NCBI GenBank assembly: GCA_944391355.1
Contig: CALXTG010000165.1
Coordinates: 1 to 11,583 of the forward strand
Source of the DNA: an uncultured Alphaproteobacteria bacterium
GTDB taxonomy: Bacteria; Pseudomonadota; Alphaproteobacteria; RF32; CAG-239
DNA: 11,583 bases
Reading direction: 5' to 3'
Position numbers and translations under genes: made by a program. Numbering within the stretch: position 1 is the first letter of the stretch; each line of letters opens with the position of its first letter. Shown piece by piece: positions 1 to 5,735 of this stretch. The notes beneath the pieces were generated by a model, which saw nothing but the letters and a program-made list of their open reading frames with translations, was not told the DNA's origin and did not search any database.

Positions 1-924
1 TATCGGCCGCTGCAAAATTTCTTCGGCAAAATGTTTATAATCCTGAATTGCCGGGTTGTCTTCGCGCATAACCACCGGCACGCTTTCGGAAACAATTGTA
101 TAAGTAACGCCGTCAACCATGCATTTATCCAGATTCCGCCGCAGATTTTCGACCGTGGAATTTTCAGTCAGGCGGAAGTCGAGCAGTGCTTCACAGTGAT
201 TGGCAATTATGTTGGAAACATCTCCGCCTGTGATTTTGGCGACATGAACCGTGTCAACCCACATATCTTCGGGAACAATGCCGTCTTTGGAATAATAGGG
301 ATAAATTTCCCGCAGCCGCCCGAGCACCTCAAACATTTTCTGGTTGGCGTCAATGCCTTCCCAGGGAGTCGAACCGTGGGCTTCCAGGCCTTTGGCGGTA
401 ATTTTGACAAAGACCGGATTTTTGCATTTATTGATAATTTTATAGATGTCGCCGCCGACGTCATTGTCCAAAACGATTTTAGCGCTCAAGTCGGGATGGG
501 CATCAAGAAAGGCATGCGTGCCGCAGCTGCCTTTTTCTTCGTCGGTTGAAAGGATAATGCCGAAAGTAATGTCAAGTTTGTTTTTCAAAACATATTCCAT
601 GGAGTTGAGAGCAACCGCGGCAAAAGATTTCATATCCAGTGTGCCGCGTCCGTACATTTTGCCGTTTTCGATTCTGACTGTAAACATATCTTCTGCCGCC
701 GGCACAACGTCCAGATGTCCGAGAACCAGCGCGTCAAATTTTTCGCTGTTGCGGTTGCGAATAAAGATAACCGGAGCAATGCCTTGCTTCTGAAAAATCT
801 CGACAACGGCGTCGGTTCCCTTAAATAAATCGCGGCAGTATTCCAAACATTTCCGCGCGGTGTCAAAATCTCCGGTTTCGGTTTTAAAACTGATTAAATC
901 GGCAGCGGTTTTTATAATATCCAT
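1..924 (-). CDS. M20-family zinc metallopeptidase/deacylase (partial, C-terminus off the window)
   Basis: This gene encodes a probable cytosolic, two-metal amidohydrolase of the M20 family (ArgE/DapE/carboxypeptidase group), which cleaves an amide or peptide bond in a small substrate. 308 residues are visible from the ATG; the reading frame is open to the left edge, so roughly the last 60-90 residues are missing, including the last metal-binding histidine expected in the family. Visible motifs are GHLDVVP (metal ligand H70, with D72), YGRGTLDMK (bridging D97), STDEEKGS (catalytic pair E129-E130) and LDND (D153/D155, third ligand region). The lid or dimerisation domain follows with EAHGSTPW (H183) and GGDVSNIIAN (233-242). 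The start is supported by an AAGGAAA ribosome site about 7 nt upstream. It is transcribed away from the SH3b gene, 95 bp apart. ArgE, DapE or a dipeptidase cannot be told apart here, so no symbol is given. Confidence 0.93.
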   Translation of the reverse strand, partial: MDIIKTAADLISFKTETGDFDTARKCLEYCRDLFKGTDAVVEIFQKQGIAPVIFIRNRNSEKFDALVLGHLDVVPAAEDMFTVRIENGKMYGRGTLDMKSFAAVALNSMEYVLKNKLDITFGIILSTDEEKGSCGTHAFLDAHPDLSAKIVLDNDVGGDIYKIINKCKNPVFVKITAKGLEAHGSTPWEGIDANQKMFEVLGRLREIYPYYSKDGIVPEDMWVDTVHVAKITGGDVSNIIANHCEALLDFRLTENSTVENLRRNLDKCMVDGVTYTIVSESVPVVMREDNPAIQDYKHFAEEILQRPI

Positions 925-959
925 GAATGATTTTCCTTATAAATTTTTACGTTTTATTC

Positions 960-965
960 ATTATA
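960..965 (-). promoter_or_regulatory. Candidate -10 box for the M20 peptidase gene
   Basis: The minus strand reads a perfect TATAAT here, which would give a leader of about 29 nt before the ATG at 924. No good -35 is found at 16-18 bp, so the call rests on the -10 box alone, in a very AT-rich divergent intergenic region (925-1019). Confidence 0.25.
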
Positions 966-1019
966 TGTAGTCATAATAATCCCAAAGAAAATAAAAAATA
1001 ATTAAAAAAGGGGATGAAA

Positions 1020-1532
1020 ATGTCAAAGCTGCTTTTGAAAATTTCTTGTCTGCTCCTGACTTTGGTCATTGCCGTTCCGGCACAGGCGCAGGTTATTGAT
1101 GATTCGGAAAGCGGTTCCAACCTTCCGCGCTTTGTTTCTCTGCGCTCCGATCACATTAACGGCCGCAGCGGCCCCGGTTCCCGCTATCCGATTGAATGGG
1201 TTTATTTGCAGAAAGGCGCGCCGGTTGAGATTGTCGCTGAATTTGAACTCTGGCGCAAAGTCAAGGACTGGCAGGGCTCTGAATCCTGGATTCATAAATC
1301 CATGCTGTCCGGTAAACGTATGGCGAAGGTTATCACGCCCGGCGAAAACAATCTGTATGCCAAGCCCGATTACAAATCCGAAATTGTCGCCCGGGTTGAA
1401 GACGAAGTTGTCGGTGAAATCGTCAAATGTCCGGCCGAACATGGCTTTTGCCTGTTAAAATTCGGCAATGTCAGCGGCTGGCTGTCAAAAAATAATCTTT
1501 ACGGCGTTTATAAAGAAGAAGTAATCGACTAA
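1020..1532 (+). CDS. Secreted SH3b (bacterial SH3-like) domain protein
   Basis: This is a periplasmic or exported protein of 170 residues with a signal peptide (positive MSKLLLK start, hydrophobic core, cleavage probably after VPAQA, residue 23) and two consecutive SH3b repeats. Repeat one (about 36-103) has the typical NGRSGPGSRYPIEWVY and ESWIHKSML segments. Repeat two (about 106-165) has LYAKPDYKSEIVARV and VSGWLSKNNLYGVY. Family knowledge says such domains bind peptidoglycan or cell-wall peptides, and this two-repeat form is common in alphaproteobacteria. C137 and C144 (KCPAEHGFC) could form a periplasmic disulphide. An ATG at 1014 is in frame, but the AAGGGG stretch abuts it directly and sits 6 nt from the ATG at 1020, so 1020 is preferred. 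The stop codon overlaps that of the convergent kinase gene. The actual ligand is unknown. Confidence 0.9.
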   Translation: MSKLLLKISCLLLTLVIAVPAQAQVIDDSESGSNLPRFVSLRSDHINGRSGPGSRYPIEWVYLQKGAPVEIVAEFELWRKVKDWQGSESWIHKSMLSGKRMAKVITPGENNLYAKPDYKSEIVARVEDEVVGEIVKCPAEHGFCLLKFGNVSGWLSKNNLYGVYKEEVID

Positions 1533-2998
1533 GGCGCTAAGGCCAAAAGGTCGAGAGGAATCTGATTAATCGACACCAGGGCGACAATAATGCAAATCAG
1601 CGCGTAGACCTGCAGCATTTGCGCTACCGCCCGGTTTTTTAATATCGGCAGCCGTTCGCAGTAACGGCGGAACACATGGTTAATCAGCATCATCACCGCC
1701 ACGACGGCGATTCCCTGAATGCCGACTCCGGCGGCCGTAATCGTTGCCTGCCAGGGTTCAAGCAGTTTATATAAAAAGGCAAAAAAGACCATAAACAGAA
1801 TTGCCGCGCTCAAAGAAATATAGGTCAGCTTTTTATCCCGAGCCAGTTTTTCTTCTTTATCCCGGCGGACGTTTTCCGTTTTCAGCTCCTCAAGTTCCAT
1901 GCCGCGGATTGTCTGCGGGCTTTCTTTCTGTTTTTTAATATCGCTGAGCGTGCCCTTAAATTTATCCTCCACCATGCATAAACCGCAGCCTTTGGCGGTA
2001 AAATAAGCATGGTTGGGATTTTTTTTGCATTGTTTGAGACTGTGCAGCATTTTCCACAAATGCTCCTGCCATTCATAGGCGCTGGGACGTTCCTGGCCTT
2101 TGGCAAATGCCCGCTCAAACAACTCCAGGGTTTTCTTGTCAAAATATTCATGAATACTGTACGGGTGCGGTGCCTGATAACTGTCCGGCCACAAGCCGTA
2201 GGCATAATGATATTGTTCAATGCGGTTTTGAATTGTCAGCATGGTATCCCTTTTGCGCGGGGTTCCCGAAAAAGGGTGGATGCCTTCGTTTAACAGCTTG
2301 AAAATAATCACCGCCAGAGCGAATTTATCCTGTTCTTCGCCCATTTCATTGCAGCCCAGCTCCATGCCTTCGGGATAGATATATTCCTCGCTGACAAATT
2401 CCGCCGGATAGCGGCCGTGTTCGCCCTTAATCGAGAAACCGTCGCAATCGACCATCGCCACCATCATGGTTGATTTGTAGACGGTAACATTTGAAGGCTT
2501 CATATCGACGATATAATGCCCGCATTTATGCAGCGCCGTAACCATTGAGGCGATATTATAGGCGGCAAATACTCGGTAGGCATATTTTTCCGGCAGTTTC
2601 AGCTTTTTGCGGATGGCTTTTTGCATCAGGTGGTCAAGCGAAACCGCGTCTTCCATTTTGATAAACGGCATCAGATAACCGACGCAGAAGCCGTCTTCGT
2701 CTTCAAGCAGAGCTTCCGGCCAAGCGATCTGCACATATTTTACCCCGTCTTTTTCGACCGCCGGAAAATTAGGGCGGTTCAACAGCATCGATTCCAGCTT
2801 CTGCCGGTTGGTGCTGCTTTTGCTGCGGTTATGAAAAATCTTTGCCACCAGCTGCGGATTATCGGCATTAAGATAAATTTTTCCGGCCGCCCCGCCTTTA
2901 TTAATGAGTTCTCCGAGCCGGACTTTTTCAAAATGGCCGTCAGGGTAAATGGCGTTATAAATATTTTTTTCCGCGCCTGCCATCAGAGTTGTGCCCAT
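1529..2998 (-). CDS. Membrane-anchored Ser/Thr protein kinase of the YegI/TerY-associated type
   Basis: This is a probable Ser/Thr kinase of 489 residues, third partner of the VWA-PP2C-kinase triad. The kinase domain (about 20-320) shows a Gly-rich loop (NKGGAAGK, 33-40), the ATP-binding lysine in LVAKIF (K53), a catalytic loop HYIVDMKPSN (161-170, D165, N170) in place of canonical HRDxKxxN, and VDCDGF (183-188) in place of DFG; DxDSF-like variants are usual for this family. A Cys/His knuckle follows: C324-x5-H330-x7-C338-x2-C341, probably zinc-binding. Then come a charged helical linker (345-390) and three hydrophobic segments (about 391-411, 418-441, 459-485), so the kinase should face the cytoplasm from the inner membrane. 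The start is uncertain: ATG 2998 overlaps the phosphatase gene by 16 nt, while ATG 2983 forms a TGATG stop-start overlap and loses only five residues. Neither has a clear Shine-Dalgarno site, which favours translational coupling. Confidence 0.88.
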   Translation of the reverse strand: MGTTLMAGAEKNIYNAIYPDGHFEKVRLGELINKGGAAGKIYLNADNPQLVAKIFHNRSKSSTNRQKLESMLLNRPNFPAVEKDGVKYVQIAWPEALLEDEDGFCVGYLMPFIKMEDAVSLDHLMQKAIRKKLKLPEKYAYRVFAAYNIASMVTALHKCGHYIVDMKPSNVTVYKSTMMVAMVDCDGFSIKGEHGRYPAEFVSEEYIYPEGMELGCNEMGEEQDKFALAVIIFKLLNEGIHPFSGTPRKRDTMLTIQNRIEQYHYAYGLWPDSYQAPHPYSIHEYFDKKTLELFERAFAKGQERPSAYEWQEHLWKMLHSLKQCKKNPNHAYFTAKGCGLCMVEDKFKGTLSDIKKQKESPQTIRGMELEELKTENVRRDKEEKLARDKKLTYISLSAAILFMVFFAFLYKLLEPWQATITAAGVGIQGIAVVAVMMLINHVFRRYCERLPILKNRAVAQMLQVYALICIIVALVSINQIPLDLLALAP

Positions 2999-3720
2999 AA
3001 TAAGGTTTTATCATCGGAATTCAGGCGCTGGGCGCGGGCGGTACGCAGCGTATTGCTTAAGGCTCTGACCGCGCGTCCTTTATGCGGTTCGTTGCATAAA
3101 AAGTCATGGATTGGCTCAATAAAATTCTTTTCCGGTTCCCGATAATCGCGATGGAAGGCAAAATTAGAAACGCCGTCGCTCATCAAAAAAACGGCTTGAG
3201 CTTCGCTGAAGCTTGTAAACCGCAGATTCTCTTTCCAGTCCGGCATGGTGTAAAAATAAGTCTCACAGCGGAAATTGCCGTTTTCCGGCAGCGAAGCGGT
3301 ATATTGTCCGCTGCAGTTCAGCGCCAAAGCTGCGCCGTCCCCGATATGAAAAAACATTCCCCGCCCGCGGTTATAAACAAAACCGACCAGTGTGGCCGAA
3401 AAATCGTCAAGGTGTTTTTCGCTTTTAGATCTGTTGAAACGGTGCAGCATGGCTTTTTGCCGCGCGACTTCGACGGCTCTTTTAACCGTCGGCCGGACTT
3501 TGGCAAAATCGGCATTTTTAAGCAGATCGACGACCGTATCGCAGATAAGGCGCGCCCCGATTTTGCCGAATTTGGCCGAACCGGCGCCGTCGGCGACCGC
3601 GGCTACGATATTCCGTCCGTCGACGGCATAGCGGCAATAGTCCTGACAACTTTGCTTCTTCTGACTGTGCGCCGGCCCGGTGATACTGGCGGCAATAACT
3701 TTACATTTCTTCGTCTTCAT
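2983..3720 (-). CDS. PP2C-family Ser/Thr protein phosphatase (YegK-like)
   Basis: This encodes a 245-residue metal-dependent phosphatase, the presumed opponent of the kinase encoded immediately downstream. PP2C landmarks appear in order: CQDYCRY (D27), AVADGAGSAKFG (D44, G45), DDFSATL (105-111), HIGDGA (D128), LMSDGVSNF (D182) and SDDKTLLW (D236/D237) at the C-terminus. The acidic metal ligands expected for the family therefore all appear to be present, and the enzyme should be active. No signal peptide or membrane segment is seen, so it is cytosolic. Its ATG lies inside the 3' end of the VWA gene (20 nt overlap), and its TGA overlaps a possible ATG of the kinase gene, so all three are probably translated in a coupled way. 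The nearest known context is E. coli yegK and the TerY-phosphatase-kinase triads. Confidence 0.9.
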   Translation of the reverse strand: MKTKKCKVIAASITGPAHSQKKQSCQDYCRYAVDGRNIVAAVADGAGSAKFGKIGARLICDTVVDLLKNADFAKVRPTVKRAVEVARQKAMLHRFNRSKSEKHLDDFSATLVGFVYNRGRGMFFHIGDGAALALNCSGQYTASLPENGNFRCETYFYTMPDWKENLRFTSFSEAQAVFLMSDGVSNFAFHRDYREPEKNFIEPIHDFLCNEPHKGRAVRALSNTLRTARAQRLNSDDKTLLWAQL

Positions 3721-4396
3721 TCCACTCGCCGATATCTTCCAGTTGATCGGGAATATTGGGGGCGGCTTTGGAGATGCACGAAACGCTGCGGCTCAGCCAC
3801 AGGAAAAACTCCGTAAACTTCAGGCCGGTCAGCCGTTTGGGTTCCATTACCGAGAATTTGGCCAGCTTTTCGAGATTGGCGCCCTGCGTTCCGACGGCAT
3901 GAACGACCACCCGTTTGTCCTTTTGCGCCTCGCGGCATTTTTTGGCAATAATTTCCCAGTCATAATCAGTCGGCTCGCCGTCGCTGATAAGGAAAATCCA
4001 CGGCCGTTTGGAAGTAATGCCGCAGCTGTCATAAAGACATTTTTGGTCTTCAATTTTCCTGAGAGCCAGTTCCATGGCTTTGCCGAGCGGAGTCAGGCCG
4101 CCGGCTTCCATTGTCGGCGCGGTAAAATTCATTGCGTCGGTCCAGTCGGAGGATATGACCGCTTCGTCTTTGCCGCAGGCCTTAATGATAAGCAGCTGCA
4201 CGCGGGAACTGGCGTCAATATCGTCTTTGAGTTCGTTTTCCAGAGCTTTGAGGCCGGCGTTCAGCTGTTTTATCGGTTCGCCGCGCATGGAACCGGAACA
4301 ATCAAGCACCAGCACGCAGGGCGTGCGCTCGTTGGCATTATCGGCAAATTCCACATAGGGAATCATTTCATCAATGAAATTATTGTCTTCGGCCAT
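3701..4396 (-). CDS. VWA-domain protein, TerY/YegL type
   Basis: This is a 231-residue cytosolic protein made almost entirely of one von Willebrand factor A domain. The metal-ion-dependent adhesion site is complete: DCSGS (D32, S34, S36), GGLTPLG (T102) and ISDGEPTD (D139). VWA domains of this family bind a metal and act as scaffold or ligand-binding modules. In the published triads the VWA protein is encoded with a PP2C phosphatase and a kinase, exactly as here, and may be their substrate or adaptor; that part is inference. The C-terminus is acidic (EWNEDEE). GGAGA, placed 9-10 nt before the ATG, is a good ribosome site and lies within the last codons of the upstream lipoprotein gene, only 4 nt away. 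The next gene starts inside its 3' end. Confidence 0.92.
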   Translation of the reverse strand: MAEDNNFIDEMIPYVEFADNANERTPCVLVLDCSGSMRGEPIKQLNAGLKALENELKDDIDASSRVQLLIIKACGKDEAVISSDWTDAMNFTAPTMEAGGLTPLGKAMELALRKIEDQKCLYDSCGITSKRPWIFLISDGEPTDYDWEIIAKKCREAQKDKRVVVHAVGTQGANLEKLAKFSVMEPKRLTGLKFTEFFLWLSRSVSCISKAAPNIPDQLEDIGEWNEDEEM

Positions 4397-4400
4397 ATTC

Positions 4401-4535
4401 TTATCTCCGCGGGTAAGTATGGGGATAACCGCTGCCGTCGATCGGACGAGGCGGAGACATCTTTCCGCAGGCAGTTATAAACAGCAATGACGACATCATC
4501 AGCAGCAGAGCCAACAGTTTAACATTTTTTTTCAT
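4401..4535 (-). CDS. Small lipoprotein, LptM-like (44 aa)
   Basis: This short gene is easily missed. It begins with a lipoprotein signal peptide: MKKNVK, a hydrophobic stretch rich in Leu and Met, then the lipobox ITAC with lipidated C23 followed by GKM. The mature part is only 22 residues, proline-rich and ending in GYPHTYPRR. The layout (CGK- start, short Pro-rich tail with a YP..YPR end) resembles the LptM/LPAM small lipoproteins that in alphaproteobacteria usually sit between argH and lysA. In E. coli LptM assists assembly of the LptD lipopolysaccharide transporter; whether this one does so is not shown. It is the first gene behind a good promoter and is followed after 4 nt by the VWA gene, whose ribosome site it contains. 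It has weak SD-like AAAGG upstream. Confidence 0.78.
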   Translation of the reverse strand: MKKNVKLLALLLMMSSLLFITACGKMSPPRPIDGSGYPHTYPRR

Positions 4536-4552
4536 TTTTGCAAAACCTTTGC

Positions 4553-4582
4553 TTGTTTATTTCTTTTGAATAATTATATACT
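4553..4582 (+). promoter_or_regulatory. Candidate promoter of the redoxin-gpt pair
   Basis: TTGTTT (4553-4558) and TATACT (4577-4582) are separated by 18 bp, giving a start near 4589 and a leader of about 38 nt. The -10 box overlaps the -10 box of the opposing promoter. Confidence 0.45.
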
Positions 4583-4605
4583 CGTTACAGAGTTAATTTC
4601 AAAAG
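4563..4605. repeat. Inverted repeat flanking the shared -10 region
   Basis: CTTTTGAA (4563-4570) and TTCAAAAG (4598-4605) are perfect 8-bp inverted arms 27 bp apart. They bracket the overlapping -10 boxes of the two divergent promoters, and one arm overlaps the minus-strand -35. It could be a two-site operator; chance is possible in such AT-rich DNA. Confidence 0.35.
4573..4602 (-). promoter_or_regulatory. Promoter of the lipoprotein-VWA-PP2C-kinase operon
   Basis: Read on the minus strand, TTGAAA (4602-4597) and a perfect TATAAT (4578-4573) are separated by 18 bp, close to the sigma-70 consensus. Transcription would start near 4566 and reach the lipoprotein ATG after about 31 nt. It is the best promoter match I found in the window. 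Confidence 0.6.
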
Positions 4606-4627
4606 TAAAAAGCTAGTTATTAAGATA

Positions 4628-5200
4628 ATGAAGAAGTTTTGCCTGTTAACATTGTTGCTGGGCTTTTTTCTGGTTACCGGAGCATCTGCCCGGGAACGGA
4701 ACGTTAACATTTATGACGAAGGGCGCCCGGTTCCCGAAACGCCGGTTTATGACCGCAGCGGGCAGGCGGTTTATCTTACGGATTTTAAAGATAATTTTGT
4801 CATGGCGGTATTCTGGTCAAAAAACTGCCGCCCTTGTATCCGTGAGCTTGATGATCTTAACGGCTTTTATAACAAAACCAAAAACAACGGCATAGTCCTG
4901 CTGCTGATTTCTCCCGAAGAAGACTGGGAAACGGCTTTTGAACAACAGCAGTTTCTTAAAAGATTCGGCGCGCCCGATTTGCCTTTTTATGTTGATAAAA
5001 AGGGTAAACTGGCCGGAGATTTCGGTATTTTCACCTCGCCGCATACCGTCCTGATTGATACCAACTCTCAGGAAATCGGGCGGATCCACGGCGGCGCTGA
5101 CTGGGACAGCGATGCCGTTGTCGAATATATGTACCGGATTAAGGCTGACAGCAGCCGTCCGAAAGAGACAATGAACTTGGACAAAGGAAATGAACGATAA
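4628..5200 (+). CDS. Periplasmic thioredoxin-like protein (TlpA/redoxin family)
   Basis: This is a 190-residue exported thiol-disulphide protein. The N-terminus is a Sec signal peptide (MKKFCLLTLLLGFFLVTGASA, cleavage probably after A21), followed by a thioredoxin fold. The active site is WSKNCRPCIREL with C67 and C70 in a CxxC arrangement. The cis-proline loop is FTSPHTVLID (P138), a common TlpA/ResA pattern. Family members usually reduce disulphides in periplasmic partners, for example during cytochrome c maturation; no partner gene is seen here. The last 20 residues are charged and probably disordered. No strong ribosome site precedes the ATG. It diverges from the small lipoprotein gene and overlaps the downstream gpt gene by 11 nt, so the two are co-transcribed. 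Confidence 0.9.
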   Translation: MKKFCLLTLLLGFFLVTGASARERNVNIYDEGRPVPETPVYDRSGQAVYLTDFKDNFVMAVFWSKNCRPCIRELDDLNGFYNKTKNNGIVLLLISPEEDWETAFEQQQFLKRFGAPDLPFYVDKKGKLAGDFGIFTSPHTVLIDTNSQEIGRIHGGADWDSDAVVEYMYRIKADSSRPKETMNLDKGNER

Positions 5201-5618
5201 AATCTATATCACCTGGGAAGATTTTCACCGGGATACCAAAGCCTTGGCGGAAAAAATCCGTTCCGCCGGAAATTTCAACAAAATCATTGCCGTCAGCCGC
5301 GGCGGCCTTCTTCCGGCCGGGATTCTTGCCTATGAACTGGATATCCGCAATTCGCAGGCCATTAATATTTCCAGTTATGACGGCGAAAACCGCCGTGAAA
5401 AAGATAAAATCGAAGTTGTCTGCAATGTCGGCGAAGTTGACGCGGCGACGCTGATTGTTGATGACCTGTCCGATTCCGGCAATACGATCCGTCTGTTGCG
5501 CCGCTCTTTTCCCGATGCCTGCTATGTGACGGTTTATGCAAAACCTGCCGGGCAGGCCGACGTCGATATTTTTGCCCGCGAACTGCCGGACCGTTGGCTG
5601 GTTTTTCCGTGGGATTAG
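5190..5618 (+). CDS. gpt: Xanthine (guanine) phosphoribosyltransferase
   Basis: This cytosolic purine-salvage enzyme transfers ribose 5-phosphate from PRPP to xanthine or guanine (and less well hypoxanthine), giving XMP or GMP. The start MNDKIYITWEDF parallels E. coli Gpt (MSEKYIVTWDML). IIAVSRGGLLPAG (32-44), the NISSYD segment (59-64), the PRPP-binding loop VDDLSDSGNT (90-99), YAKPAGQADVD (116-126) and the FPWD end all align with that enzyme from memory. It is 142 residues long against about 152 in E. coli because it stops right after PWD, lacking the short C-terminal tail. The ATG lies within the 3' end of the redoxin gene. An AAAGGAA stretch is almost adjacent to the ATG, unusually close, so initiation may depend on coupling. 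Confidence 0.88.
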   Translation: MNDKIYITWEDFHRDTKALAEKIRSAGNFNKIIAVSRGGLLPAGILAYELDIRNSQAINISSYDGENRREKDKIEVVCNVGEVDAATLIVDDLSDSGNTIRLLRRSFPDACYVTVYAKPAGQADVDIFARELPDRWLVFPWD

Positions 5619-5652
5619 CCCGCCGGAGGCATTTCTTGTAACAAAAACGTAA

Positions 5653-5669
5653 CAAATTTTAAAAATTTG
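5653..5669. repeat. 17-bp AT-rich palindrome upstream of the flavoprotein gene
   Basis: CAAATTTT, a single A, then AAAATTTG form a perfect palindrome about 20 bp upstream of the candidate -35. It may be an operator, or part of the end of the gpt transcript; it has no GC-rich stem of the kind seen in the terminator at 7131. Confidence 0.4.
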
Positions 5670-5687
5670 CTGTCAAAATAATTTTTT

Positions 5688-5716
5688 TTGTGATAGCTTA
5701 CGGTTGAATTTAAAAT
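5688..5716 (+). promoter_or_regulatory. Candidate promoter of the nitronate monooxygenase-like gene
   Basis: TTGTGA (5688-5693) and TAAAAT (5711-5716) are separated by 17 bp. Transcription would start near 5723, right at the ribosome site AAGGAA (5723-5728), giving a very short leader of about 13 nt. The short leader makes this only a moderate call. Confidence 0.4.
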
Positions 5717-5735
5717 TGATATAAGGAATACGAAG

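Noticed and set aside
31..549. Long plus-strand open frame over the M20 gene
   Set aside because: It is the antisense shadow of the M20 peptidase, whose frame carries all catalytic motifs; the plus frame has no recognisable domain.
1529..4396. Triad read as an antiphage defence island
   Set aside because: No nuclease, toxin, mobile element or defence neighbour is visible; housekeeping genes flank it on both sides.
3106..4480. Two long plus-strand frames (3106-3816 and 3680-4480) opposite PP2C and VWA
   Set aside because: The minus strand holds complete PP2C and MIDAS motifs; the plus frames are antisense shadows without ribosome sites or domains.
5619..5640. GCC-cgccgga-GGC stem as a terminator of gpt
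   Set aside because: Three-base-pair stem without a T run; too weak.
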